This document shows, in pieces, positions 42,101 through 57,100 of a stretch of DNA of 64,000 bases. The notes beneath the pieces were generated by a model that was not told the origin of the DNA, made no database searches, and saw only the letters and a program-made list of their open reading frames with translations. Each line of letters starts with the position of its first letter. Position 1 is the first letter of the stretch. The DNA is from Branchiostoma floridae (lineage: Eukaryota > Chordata > Leptocardii > Amphioxiformes > Branchiostomatidae), in assembly GCF_000003815.2 (NCBI RefSeq), contig NC_049988.1:13315266-13379265 (forward strand). Reading direction: 5' to 3'. A program made the position numbers and the translations under genes.

Positions 42101-45100
42101 TGCAGTACTATGCTCAAGCATTGGCGTGACTCGTGGCATGAGGACTACTCCGACAAGGTCGACACTCTCTGCACTGCCCTGCGTACATGCGGATACACCG
42201 ACTGTGCCACTACCGTGTACTCAAAGTACCGTACCGAGCATAGCGTGGCTCTGTGTGATGGCCAGATTGACATCTACAGCAAGACCTTGAGTGACGATTG
42301 GAAGACATTCTGTCATGCCCTCGACTGCAGTGACGACTTCATCACTAAGATAGAGGTCGAGTGTGGCCACGACGACTACTTGTGTTGTGAAACGGCTATC
42401 AAGACCTGGCGTGATACTGTGGACTGCAGCTACGCTGACAAGATCGACCAGTTCTGCAACGCCTGTCACAGCTGTGGCTTCGACGATATCGCCGTGGACT
42501 GTAGAGATCATTACCGCAATGAGGTCTTCGGTAAGCATCAATATCTATCAAAATCAGTGTATTTTTTCTCTATGACCACGAAGTTTTAATCCGCTGCATC
42601 CACTGTACCGTGACACTCATGTTTTGGTTTCTTTGTCATTTTAGTTACTGGTGGCTCTAGCGGCTTCAGCACAGGAGGAACATCGGACCATTACGTCAGT
42701 GGAGGCGTTCTGGTGACAGGTCAGTCTACTCTCTTTTCACTCGCTGCATGGATTCTCTAGATATGCTAGCGTACTCCAGATACAATGACCTATTTTAGAA
42801 GATATGAAATGTGTTTACGCTATTGAAACATCCGTATCTTTTTGCAGGATTGGCTCTGTGCGACGACACACTTCGTGTCATCTGTCACAAGATTGATGAC
42901 TGGAAGCAGGTCTGCACACACCTTGGCTGTGACGATGAATTCATCCACAAGTTCCAAGACCAATACAAGGACGACGTCTACCAGAGCTGCTTCCATGCCC
43001 TCAAGACTTGGCGTGATACATTCGATACGAGCTACGATGACAAGTACAACACTCTGTACAAGACACTGCGCGACTGTAACTATTACGATTGCGCAGACAC
43101 CTTGTATCACAAATATCGTACCGAGCACAGCTTTGCCCTGTGTGACAGTCAGATCGACGTGTACAGCCATAAGTTGAGCGACGACTGGAAGTACATCTGT
43201 GTTGACCTGAAATGCGACGACGACTTTATCAACAAGATTGAGATGGAGTGTGGTGGAGACGACTACCTGTGCACCAGCACTGCTCTCAAGCACTGGCGTG
43301 ACACCGTGGACTGTAGCTACGACGACAAGATTGACCTCTTCTGTCATGCTTGCGATAACCACGGTTACCACGACATTGCCACCGACTGCAGGTCCAACTC
43401 CCGCTACGAGTCCTATGGTAAGTAGCATTTAAGATGACCAAAGGCTTCTGTTAGAAAATCCTGATTTTTATTTCTTTTAGATAAGCCAACATGCATTTAT
43501 TTTTAAACGTTTACAGCTTCAATTTCTACCTTTTGCAGGATTGGCTCTGTGTGACGACACACTTCGCGTCATCTGTGACAAGATCGATGACTGGAAGCAG
43601 GTCTGCACACACCTTGGCTGTGACGATGAATTCATCCACAAGTTCCAAGACCAATACAAGGACGACGTCTACCAGAGCTGCTTCCATGCCCTCAAGACAT
43701 GGCGCGACACCTTCGACGACATCAGCTACGATGACAAGGTGAACAAGCTGTGCCAGACTCTACGCACCTGTGGACATGATGATTGCGCCGACACTGTGCT
43801 GCACAAGTATGACACAGAAAACTGCTTTGCCCTGTGTGACCACCAGATCAACATTTACAGCCATAAGTTGGCCGATGATTGGGTGCACTTCTGCAAGTCT
43901 TTGAACTGTGACGATGACTTCATCAGCAAGATCGATCAAGAGTGTGGCGGAGACAACTACATGTGCATCAGCACTGCCCTCAAGCACTGGCGTAACACAA
44001 TGGACTGTAGCTATGCCGACAAGGTTGACCTCTTCTGCCATGCTTGTGATGCCTGTGGATTCGACGATGTTGCAGAGGACTGCAAGACCAACTTCCGCCA
44101 TGAGTCGTATGGTGAGTATTTTGCTTCGTGCCCAGAAATAAACCAAACACAATACTGCAAGCCTTCGGATTCCCGTCGAATTTTGCAAAGTTGAAGCCTA
44201 TTGACGACACACTTCTTTGTACTTTTCAGGATTGAGCTTGTGTGACGACACACTACGCCTTATCTCCAGCAAGATCAGTGACTGGAAGTTGGTGTGTACA
44301 ACACTTGGCTGTGACTCTTCCTTCATTCACAAGTTCCAGGATCAATACCATGACGACACCTACCTCTCCTGCTTCCACGCCCTCAAGACCTGGCGCGACA
44401 CCTTCGACGCAAGCTATGATGACAAGGTCAACATCTTGTGCCAGACCCTGCGTAACTGTGGTTACACGGATTGCGCTGGAATCGTCGATGACAAGCACCG
44501 CACCGAGTGTAGCGTCGTTCTGTGTGACAGTCAGATCGACATTTACAGCAAGAAGTTGAGCAGTGACTGGAAGAACTTCTGCACACATCTGGGTTGTGAT
44601 GACGACTTCATCAGTAAGATCGATGAGCAATGTAACCATGACAACTATCTGTGCATCAGCACTGCACTCAAGCACTGGCGTGACACGGTTGACTCCACCT
44701 ACGTGGAGAAGATTGATCTCTTCTGCCATGCCTGTGACAGCTGTGGCTTCCACGATATCGCTATGGACTGCAGAGACAACTTCCGCCATGAAGTCTATGG
44801 TGAGTGTCCATCTACTCATAGCACCTAAATTCAGGTTCGAAAAATAAAAAGAGCACAAAGATGCACCTTCAGAATTCTTTTTTTAATTTCCACCCTGAGA
44901 CTTATCTTGCACATATTGTTTTGCAGTGACGTCGAGTGTCTCAACAGGCTATCAAACATCCTCCGTTGTGTCAACTCAGTCCGTTAGTGCCAGCGCTTCA
45001 ACCGTCACAGGTATGTCCCTCCAGTTGCAACTCACTGCTTTTGTTAGGTAGTGTTCCAATTTCTGCTAAATGTAAGGAGGATAGGAAAACTTCTTCTATT

Positions 45101-48100
45101 GAATGTGTGTCTGAGATTGGAGTTTTTTGTCGTCTTCCTAGGACTGGCACTGTGTGACGACACCTTCCATCTGATCTGTGACAAGATCTCTGACGACTGG
45201 AGAACTGTGTGTATCGCCCTGGGTTGCGGCTCGGACATGATCACAAAGGTCATCTCTGAGTGTGGCTCGGATGACGTTCTGTGCTGCAGTACTATGCTCA
45301 AGCATTGGCGTGACTCGTGGCATGAGGACTACTCCGACAAGGTCGACACTCTCTGCACTGCCCTGCGTACATGCGGATACACCGACTGTGCCACTACCGT
45401 GTACTCAAAGTACCGTACCGAGCATAGCGTGGCTCTGTGTGATGGCCAGATTGACATCTACAGCAAGACCTTGAGTGACGATTGGAAGACATTCTGTCAT
45501 GCCCTCGACTGCAGTGACGACTTCATCACTAAGATAGAGGTCGAGTGTGGCCACGACGACTACTTGTGTTGTGAAACGGCTATCAAGACCTGGCGTGATA
45601 CTGTGGACTGCAGCTACGCTGACAAGATCGACCAGTTCTGCAACGCCTGTCACAGCTGTGGCTTCGACGATATCGCCGTGGACTGTAGAGATCATTACCG
45701 CAATGAGGTCTTCGGTAAGCATCAATATCTATCAAAATCAGTGTATGTATTTTTTTCTCTATGACCACGAAGTTTTAATCCGCTTCATCCACTGTACCGT
45801 GACACTCATGTTTTGGTTTCTTTGTCATTTTAGTTACTGGTGGCTCTAGCGGCTTCAGCACAGGAGGAACATCGGACCATTACGTCAGTGGAGGCGTTCT
45901 GGTGACAGGTCAGTCTACTCTCTTTTCACTCGCTGAATGGATTCTCTAGATATGCTAGCGTACTCCAGATACAATGACCCATCTTAGAAGATATGAAATG
46001 TGTTTACGTCATTGGAACATCCGTATCTTTTTGCAGGATTGGCTCTGTGCGACGACACACTTCGTGTCATCTGTCACAAGATTGATGACTGGAAGCAGGT
46101 CTGCACACACCTTGGCTGTGACGATGAATTCATCCACAAGTTCCAAGACCAATACAAGGACGACGTCTACCAGAGCTGCTTCCATGCCCTCAAGACTTGG
46201 CGTGATACATTCGATACGAGCTACGATGACAAGTACAACACCCTGTGCAAGACACTGCGCGACTGTAACTATTACGATTGTGCCGACACATTGTACCACA
46301 AATATCGTACCGAGCACAGCTTTGCCCTGTGTGACAGTCAGATCGACGTGTACAGCCATACGTTGAGCGACGACTGGAAGAACATCTGTGTTGACATGAA
46401 ATGCGACGACGACTTTATCAACAAGATTGAGATGGAGTGTGGTGGAGACAACTACCTGTGCACCAGCACTGCTCTCAAGCAATGGCGTGACACCGTGGAC
46501 TGTAGCTACGACGACAAGATTGACCTCTTCTGCCATGCTTGCGATAACCACGGTTACCACGACATTGCCACCGACTGCAGGTCCAACTCCCGCTACGAGT
46601 CCTATGGTAAGTGGGCAGTTTTGATAACAAAATCTTAAGTTCGCAATCATTTTCATGTCTCCTAAGATTGGCCAAGATGCAATCTTTTTTCTAGAAATAC
46701 GTTTACAGCTGATAGACAATTTCTACCTTTTGCAGGATTGGCTCTGTGTGACGACACACTTCGCGTCATCTGTGACAAGATCGATGACTGGAAGCAGGTC
46801 TGCACACACCTTGGCTGTGACGATGAATTCATCCACAAGTTCCAAGACCAATACAAGGACGACGTCTACCAGAGCTGCTTCCATGCCCTCAAGACATGGC
46901 GCGACACCTTCGACGACATCAGCTACGATGACAAGGTGAACAAGCTGTGCCAGACTCTGCGCACATGTGGACATGATGATTGCGCCGACACTGTGCTGCA
47001 CAAGTATGACACAGAAAACTGCTTTGCCCTGTGTGACCACCAGATCAACATTTACAGCCATAAGTTGGCCGATGATTGGGTGCACTTCTGCAAGTCTTTG
47101 AACTGTGACGATGACTTCATTAGCAAGATCGATCAAGAGTGTGGCGGAGACAACTACATGTGCATCAGCACTGCCCTCAAGCACTGGCGTAACACAATGG
47201 ACTGTAGCTATGCCGACAAGGTTGACCTCTTCTGCCACGCTTGTGATGCCTGTGGATTCGACGACGTTGCAGAGGACTGCAAGACCAACTTCCGCCATGA
47301 GTCGTATGGTGAGTATTTTGCTTCGTGCTCAGAAACAAACCAAACACAATACTGCAAGCTTTCGGATTCCCATCGAATTTTGCAAAGTGGAAGCCTATTG
47401 ACGACACACTTCTTTGTACTTTTCAGGATTGAGCTTGTGTGACGACACACTACGCCTTATCTCCAGCAAGATCAGTGACTGGAAGTTGGTGTGTACAACA
47501 CTTGGCTGTGACTCTTCCTTCATTCACAAGTTCCAGGATCAATACCATGACGACACCTACCTCTCCTGCTTCCACGCCCTCAAGACCTGGCGCGACACCT
47601 TCGACGCAAGCTATGATGACAAGGTCAACATCTTGTGCCAGACCCTGCGTAACTGTGGTTACACGGATTGCGCTGGAATCGTCGATGACAAGCACCGCAC
47701 CGAGTGTAGCGTCGTTCTGTGTGACAGTCAGATCGACATTTACAGCAAGAAGTTGAGCAGTGACTGGAAGAACTTCTGCACACATCTGGGTTGTGATGAC
47801 GACTTCATCAGTAAGATCGATGAGCAATGTAACCATGACAACTATCTGTGCATCAGCACTGCACTCAAGCACTGGCGTGACACGGTTGACTCCACCTACG
47901 TGGAGAAGATTGATCTCTTCTGCCATGCCTGTGACAGCTGTGGCTTCCACGATATCGCTATGGACTGCAGAGACAACTTCCGCCATGAAGTCTATGGTGA
48001 GTGTCCATCTACTCATAGCACCTAAATTCAGGTTCGAAAAATAAAAAGAGCACAAAGATGACCCTTCAGAATTTTTTTTCATTTCCACCCTGAGACTTAT

Positions 48101-51100
48101 CTTGCACATATTGTTTTGCAGTGACGTCGAGTGTCTCAACAGGCTATCAAACATCCTCAGTTGTGTCAACTCAGTCCGTTAGTGCCAGCGCTTCAACCGT
48201 CACAGGTATGTCCCTCCAGTTGCAACTCACTGCTTTTGTTAGGTAGACTTTCCAATTTATTCTAAATGTAAGGAGGATAGGAAAACTTCTATTGAATGTG
48301 TGTTTGAGACTGGTGTCTTTTGTCGTCTTCCTAGGACTGGCACTGTGTGACGACACCTTCCATCTGATCTGTGACAAGATCTCTGACGACTGGAGAACTG
48401 TGTGTATCGCCCTGGGTTGCGGCTCGGACATGATCACAAAGGTCGTCTCTGAGTGTGGCTCGGATGACGTTCTGTGCTGCAGTACTATGCTCAAGCATTG
48501 GCGTGACTCGTGGCATGAGGACTACTCCGACAAGGTCGACACTCTCTGCACTGCCCTGCGTACATGCGGATACACCGACTGTGCCACTACCGTGTACTCA
48601 AAGTACCGTACCGAGCATAGCGTGGCTCTGTGTGATGGCCAGATTGACATCTACAGCAAGACCTTGAGTGACGATTGGAAGACATTCTGTCATGCCCTCG
48701 ACTGCAGTGACGACTTCATCACTAAGATAGAGGTCGAGTGTGGCCACGACGACTACTTGTGTTGTGAAACGGCTATCAAGACCTGGCGTGATACTGTGGA
48801 CTGCAGCTACGCTGACAAGATCGACCAGTTCTGCAACGCCTGTCACAGCTGTGGCTTCGACGATATCGCCGTGGACTGTAGAGATCATTACCGCAATGAG
48901 GTCTTCGGTAAGCATCAATATCTATCAAAATCAGTGTATTTTTTCTCTATGACCACAAAGTTTTAATCCGCTTCTTCCACTGTACCGTGACACTCATGTT
49001 TTGGTTTCTTTGTCATTTTAGTTACTGGTGGCTCTAGCGGCTTCAGCACAGGAGGAACATCGGACCATTACGTCAGTGGAGGCGTTCTGGTGACAGGTCA
49101 GTCTACTCTCTTTTCACTCGCTGCATGGATTCTCTAGATATGCTAGCGTACTCCAGATACAATGACCCATCTTGGAAGATATGAAATGTGTTTACGTCAT
49201 TGAAACATCCGTATCTTTTTGCAGGATTGGCTCTGTGCGACGACACACTTCGTGTCATCTGTCACAAGATTGATGACTGGAAGCAGGTCTGCACACACCT
49301 TGGCTGTGACGATGAATTCATCCACAAGTTCCAAGACCAATACAAGGACGACGTCTACCAGAGCTGCTTCCATGCCCTCAAGACTTGGCGTGATACATTC
49401 GATACGAGCTACGATGACAAGTACAACACCCTGTGCAAGACATTGCGCGACTGTAACTATTACGATTGCGCCGACACCTTGTACCACAAATATCGTACCG
49501 AGCACAGCTTTGCCCTGTGTGACAGTCAGATCGACGTGTACAGCCATACGTTGAGCGACGACTGGAAGAACATCTGTGTTGACATGAAATGCGACGACGA
49601 CTTTATCAACAAGATTGAGATGGAGTGTGGTGGAGACAACTACCTGTGCACCAGCACTGCTCTCAAGCAATGGCGTGACACCGTGGACTGTAGCTACGAT
49701 GACAAGATTGACCTCTTCTGTCATGCTTGCGATAACCGCGGTTACCACGACATTGCCACCGACTGCAGGTCCAACTCCCGCTACGAGTCCTATGGTAAGT
49801 GGGCAGTTTTGATAACAAAATCTTAAGTTCGCAATCATTTTCATGTCTCCTAAGATTGGCCAAGATGCAATCTTTTTTCTAGAAATACGTTTACAGCTGA
49901 TAGACAATTTCTACCTTTTGCAGGATTGGCTCTGTGTGACGACACACTTCGCGTCATCTGTGACAAGATCGATGACTGGAAGCAGGTCTGCACACACCTT
50001 GGCTGTGACGATGAATTCATCCACAAGTTCCAAGACCAATACAAGGACGACGTCTACCAGAGCTGCTTCCATGCCCTCAAGACATGGCGCGACACCTTCG
50101 ACGACATCAGCTACGATGACAAGGTGAACAAGCTGTGCCAGACTCTACGCACCTGTGGACATGATGATTGCGCCGACACTGTGCTGCACAAGTATGACAC
50201 AGAAAACTGCTTTGCCCTGTGTGACCACCAGATCAGCATCTACAGCCATAAGTTGGCCGATGATTGGGTGCACTTCTGCAAGTCTTTGAACTGTGACGAT
50301 GACTTCATCAGCAAGATCGATCAAGAGTGTGGCGGAGACAACTACATGTGCATCAGCACTGCCCTCAAGCACTGGCGTAACACAATGGACTGTAGCTATG
50401 CCGACAAGGTTGATCTCTTCTGCCACGCTTGTGCTGCCTGTGGATTCCACGATGTTGCAGAGGACTGCAAGACCAACTTCCGCCATGAGTCGTATGGTGA
50501 GTATTTTGCTTCGTGCCCAGAAATAAACCAAACACAATACTGGAAGCCTTCGGATTCCCGTCGAATTTTGCAAAGTGGAAGCCTATTGACGACACACTTC
50601 TTTGTACTTTTCAGGATTGAGCTTGTGTGACGACACACTACGCCTTATCTCCAGCAAGATCAGTGACTGGAAGTTGGTGTGTACAACACTTGGCTGTGAT
50701 TCTTCCTTCATTCACAAGTTCCAGGATCAATACCATGACGACACCTACCTCTCCTGCTTCCACGCCCTCAAGACCTGGCGCGACACCTTCGACGCAAGCT
50801 ATGATGACAAGGTCAACATCTTGTGCCAGACCCTGCGTAACTGTGGTTACACGGATTGCGCTGGAATCGTCGATGACAAGCACCGCACCGAGTGTAGCGT
50901 CGTTCTGTGTGACAGTCAGATCGACATTTACAGCAAGAAGTTGAGCAGTGACTGGAAGAACTTCTGCACACATCTGGGTTGTGATGACGACTTCATCAGT
51001 AAGATCGATGAGCAATGTAACCATGACAACTATCTGTGCATCAGCACTGCACTCAAGCACTGGCGTGACACGGTTGACTCCACCTACGTGGAGAAGATTG

Positions 51101-54100
51101 ATCTCTTCTGCCATGCCTGTGACAGCTGTGGCTTCCACGATATCGCTATGGACTGCAGAGACAACTTCCGCCATGAAGTCTATGGTGAGTGTCCATCTAC
51201 TAATAACACCTAAATTCAGTTTCAAAAAATAAAAAGAGCACAAAGATGCCCCTTCAGAACTTTTTTTTTTTTCATTTCCACCCTGAGACTTATCTTGCAC
51301 ATATTGTTTTGCAGTGACGTCGAGTGTCTCAACAGGCTACCAAACATCCTCCGTTGTGTCAACCCAGTTCGTCAGTGGCAGCGCTTCAACCGTCACAGGT
51401 ATGTCCCTCCAGTTGCAACTCACTGCTTTTGTTAGGTAGACTTTCCAATTTATGCTAAATGTAGGGAGAATGGAAGAACTTCATCTATTGAATGTGTGTC
51501 TGAGATTGGTGTTTAATCGTCTTCCTAGGACTGGCACTTTGTGACGACACCTTCTACATGAGGGTTCAGCTAATAATACCACCTAAATTCAGGTTCGAAA
51601 AATAAAAAGAGCACAAAGATGCCCCTTCATAAGTTTATATCCTTCCAACCCTGAGACTTATCTTGCACACATTGTTTTGCAGGCTATCAAACATCCTCCG
51701 TTGTGTCAACCCAGTTCGTCAGTGGCAGCGCTTCAACCGTCACAGGTATGTCTCTTCATTTTCATTCGCTGCTTTTTTAAGTGACTGTTCCCATCTATGT
51801 TGAATGTAGGGAGGATGGGAGAACTTCATCTATTGAATGTGTGTCTGAGACTGGTGTCTTTTGTCGTCTTCCTAGGACTGGCACTGTGTGACGACACCTT
51901 CCATCTGATCTGTGACAAGATCTCTAACGACTGGAGAACTGTGTGTATCGCCCTGGGTTGCGGCTCGGACATGATCACAAAGGTCGTCTCTGAGTGTGGC
52001 TCGGATGACGTTCTGTGCTGCAGTACTATGCTCAAGCATTGGCGTGACTCGTGGCATGAGGACTACTCCGACAAGGTCGACACTCTCTGCACTGCCCTGC
52101 GTACATGCGGATACACCGACTGTGCCACTACCGTGTACTCAAAGTACCGTACCGAGCATAGCGTGGCTCTGTGTGATGGCCAGATTGACATCTACTGCAA
52201 GACCTTGAGTGACGATTGGAAGACATTCTGTCATGCCCTCGACTGCAGTGACGACTTCATCACTAAGATAGAGGTCGAGTGTGGCCACGACGACTATTTG
52301 TGTTGTGAAACGGCTATCAAGACCTGGCGTGATACTGTGGACTGCAGCTACGCTGACAAGATCGACCAGTTCTGCAACGCCTGTCACAGCTGTGGCTTCG
52401 ACGATATCGCCGTGGACTGTAGAGATCATTACCGCAATGAGGTCTTCGGTAAGCATCAATATCTATCAAAATTAGTGTATTTTCCTCTATGACCACGAAA
52501 TTCTAATCCGCTTCATCCACTGTACCGTGACACTCATGTTTTGGTTTCTTTGTCATTTTAGTAACTGGTGGCTCTAGCGGCTTCAGCACAGGAGGAACAT
52601 CGGGCCATTACGTCAGTGGAGGCGTTCTGATGACAGGTCAGCCAATTTCTTTACACTCGCTGCATGAATTTTCTGTATATGTTTGCGTTTTTCACATACA
52701 ATAACTCTTGTTTCAAGATGTCAATTGTGTTTGCGCTATTGAAACAAATGTTTTCGTACCTTTTTGCAGGATTGGCTCTGTGCGACGACACACTTCGTGT
52801 CATCTGTCACAAGATTGATGACTGGAAGCAGGTCTGCACACACCTTGGTTGTGACGACGTATTTGTGCACAAGTTCCAAGACCAATACAAGGACGACGTA
52901 TACCAGAGCTGCTTCCATGCCCTCAAGACCTGGCGTGATACATTTGATATGAGCTACGATGATAAGTTCTACACATTGTGGACGACACTGCGTACCTGTC
53001 GCTATGACGATTGTGCCGACACTGTTTATTACAAGTACCGTACGGAGCACAGCTTTGCTCTATGTGACAGCCAGATCGATGTGTACAGCCATAAGTTGAG
53101 CGACGACTGGAAGAACTTCTGTGTTGCCTTGAGATGCGACGACGACTTTATCAACAAGATTGAGATGGAGTGTGGTGGAGACAACTACCTGTGCATCAGC
53201 ACTGCTCTCAAGCAATGGCGTGACACCGTGGACTGTAGCTACGACGACAAGATTGACCTCTTCTGTCATGCTTGCGATATCCGCGGTTACCACGAAATTG
53301 CCACCGACTGCAGGTCCAACTCCCGCTACGAGTCCTATGGTAAGTGGGCAGTTTTGATAACAAAATCTTAAGTTCGCAATCATTTTCATGTTTCCTAAGA
53401 TTGACCAAGATGCAATCTTTCTCTAGAAATACGTTTACAGCTGATAGCCAATTTCTACCTTTTGCAGGATTGGCTCTGTGTGACGACACACTTCGCGTCA
53501 TCTGTGACAAGATCGATGACTGGAAGCAAGTCTGCACACACCTTGGCTGTGACGATGAATTCATCCACAAGTTCCAAGACCAATACAAGGACGACGTCTA
53601 CCAGAGCTGCTTCCATGCCCTCAAGACATGGCGCGACACCTTCGACGACATCAGCTACGATGACAAGGTGAACAAGCTGTGCCAGACTCTACGCACCTGT
53701 GGACATGATGATTGCGCCGACACTGTGCTGCACAAGTATGATACAGAAAACTGCTTTGCCCTGTGTGACCACCAGATCAGCATCTACAGCCATAAGTTGG
53801 CCGATGATTGGGTGCACTTCTGCAAGTCTTTGAACTGTGACGATGACTTCATCAGCAAGATCGATCAAGAGTGTGGCGGAGACAACTACATGTGCATCAG
53901 CACTGCCCTCAAGCACTGGCGTAACACAATGGACTGTAGCTATGCCGACAAGGTTGACCTCTTCTGCCACGCTTGTGATGCCTGTGGATTCGACGACGTT
54001 GCAGAGGACTGCAAGACCAACTTCCGCCATGAGTCGTATGGTGAATATTTGCTTCGTGGGTAGAAAAGGGTCTAGAATTCTTGAACTAGATGTCTTCTAC

Positions 54101-57100
54101 CTACNNNNNNNNNNNNNNNNNNNNNNNNNNNNNNNNNNNNNNNNNNNNNNNNNNNNNNNNNNNNNNNNNNNNNNNNNNNNNNNNNNNNNNNNNNNNNNNN
54201 NNNNNNNNNNNNNNNNNNNNNNNNNNATTTGATCCTTCCAGTGCCTTGGAGGTATACTCCGTGGTCTTGTCTTTTGAAACTCCTGATATGTCTTAATTAG
54301 TTTTAATAAAAAAAGCCATTGACGATTAACCTTTTGTCTTCTGTCAGGATTGGGCTTGTGTGACGACACACTGCGCCTCATCTCCAGCAAGATCAGTGAC
54401 TGGAAGCTGGTCTGCACAACACTTGGCTGTGACGACGTCTTCATCCAAAAGTTGCAAGATCAATACCATGACGACGCCGACCTCTGCTGCTTCAATGCCA
54501 TCAAGACCTGGCGCGACACCACCGACGCTAGCTATGATGACAAGGTCAACATCTTGTGCCAGACCCTGCGTAACTGTGGTTACACGGATTGCGCTAGAAT
54601 CGTCGATGACAAGCACCGCACCGAGTGCAGCGTCGCGCTGTGCGACAGTCAGATCGACGTTTACAGCAAGAAGTTGAGCGATGACTGGAAGAACTTCTGT
54701 ACATATTTAGGTTGTGATGACGACTTCATCAGTAAGATCGATGAGCAATGTAACCATGACAACTATCTGTGCATCAGCACTGCCATCAAGCACTGGCGTG
54801 ACACGGTCGACTGCAGCTACGTGGAGAAGATTGATCTCTTCTGCCATGCCTGCGACAGCTGTGGCCACCACGATATCGCTGTGGACTGCAGAGACAACTT
54901 CCGCCATGAAGCCTATGGTTAGTAATATTCTGCTAATGTCATCTAAACGTACACTGGAAACCTGGTACAACAAGTGCTTGCTTAGAAATTTCTTTCATTT
55001 CCACCCTGAGACTTATCTTGCACACATTATTTTGCAGTGACGTCGAGTGTCTCAACAGGCTATCAAACATCCTCCGTTGTCTCGACACAGTCCGTCAGTA
55101 GCAGCGNNNNNNNNNNNNNNNNNNNNNNNNNNNNNNNNNNNNNNNNNNNNNNNNNNNNNNNNNNNNNNNNNNNNNNNNNNNNNNNNNNNNNNNNNNNNNN
55201 NNNNNNACAGAATATAGGGAAACTGGAAGGGGCTTGTTCTATAGAATGTTTGTCTGAGATTGATGTTTAATCGTCTTCTTAGGACTGGCACTTTGTGACG
55301 ACACCCTCTACATGAGGGTTCAGCTACTAATAGCACCTAAATTCAGGTTCAAAACATAAAGAGTATAAAGATGCCCCTTTATAAATTTATATCATTACAA
55401 CCCAGAGACTTATCTTGCACACATTGTTTTGCAGTGACGTCGAGTGTCTCAACAGGCTATCAAACATCCTCCGTTGTGTCAACTCAGTCCGTTAGTGCCA
55501 GCGCTTCAACCGTCACAGGTATGTCTCTTCATTTTCATTCGCTGCTTTTTTAAGTGAATGTTCCCATCTATGCTGAATGAAGGGAGGATGGAAGAACTTC
55601 ATCTATTGAATGTGTGTCTGAGATTGGTGTTTTTGTCGTCTTCCTAGGACTGGCACTGTGTGACGACACCTTCCATCTGATCTGTACCAAGATCTCCGAC
55701 GACTGGACAACTGTGTGTATCGCCCTGGGTTGCGGCTCGGACATGATCACAAAGGTCGTCTCTGAGTGTGGCTCGGATGACGTTCTGTGCTGCAGTACTA
55801 TGCTCAAGCATTGGCGTGACTCGTGGCATGAGGACTACTCCGACAAGGTCGACACTCTCTGCACTGCCCTGCGTACATGCGGATACACCGACTGTGCCAC
55901 TACCGTGTACTCAAAGTACCGTACCGAGCATAGCGTGGCTCTGTGTGATGGCCAGATTGACATCTACAGCAAGACCTTGAGCGAAGATTGGAAGACATTC
56001 TGTCATGCCCTCGACTGCAGTGACGACTTCATCACTAAGATAGAGGTCGAGTGTGGCCACGACGACTACTTGTGTTGTGAAACGGCTATCAAGACCTGGC
56101 GTGATACTGTGGACTGCAGCTACGCTGACAAGATCGACCACTTCTGCAACGCATGTCACAGCTGTGGCTTCGACGATATCGCCGTGGACTGTAGAGATCA
56201 TTACCGCAATGAGGTCTTCGGTGGGCATCATTTTCTGTAATATTTAGTGTATTTCCCTGTTCTATGATCATGAAGTTATAATCCGGTTCATTCATTGTTC
56301 CGTAATACTCATTGTTGGCTTCTTTGTCATTTTAGTTACTGGTGGCTCTAGCAGCTTCAGCACAGGAGGAACATCGGGACATTACGTCAGTGGAGGCGTT
56401 CTGGTGACAGGTCAGCCTACTTTCTTTACAATCTCTACGGGAAATGTCGAATATGTTTTTATTTTCGAAATACAATACATAAAGTTATAATAAGATGTCA
56501 AATATGTTTTCTTTTTTTAAACATCTTTGCAGGATTGGCTCTGTGCGACGACACACTTCGTGTCATCTGTCACAAGATTGATGACTGGAAGCAGGTCTGC
56601 ACACACCTTGGCTGTGACGATGAATTCATCCACAAGTTCCAAGACCAATACAAGGACGACGTCTACCAGAGCTGCTTCCATGCCCTCAAGACCTGGCGTG
56701 ATACATTCGATACGAGCTACGATGACAAGTACAACACCCTGTGCAAGACACTGCGCGACTGTAACTATTACGATTGCGCCGACACCTTGTATCACAAATA
56801 TCGTACCGAGCACAGCTTTGCCCTGTGTGACAGTCAGATCGACGTGTACAGCCATACGTTGAGCGATGACTGGAAGAACATCTGTGTTGACATGAAATGC
56901 GACGACGACTTTATCAACAAGATTGAGATGGAGTGTGGTGGAGACAACTACCTGTGCACCACCACTGCTCTCAAGCAATGGCGTGACACCGTGGACTGTA
57001 GCTACGACGACAAGATTGACCTCTTCTGCCATGCTTGCGATAACCGCGGTTACCACGACATTGCCACCGACTGCAGGTCCAACTCCCGCTACGAGTCCTA

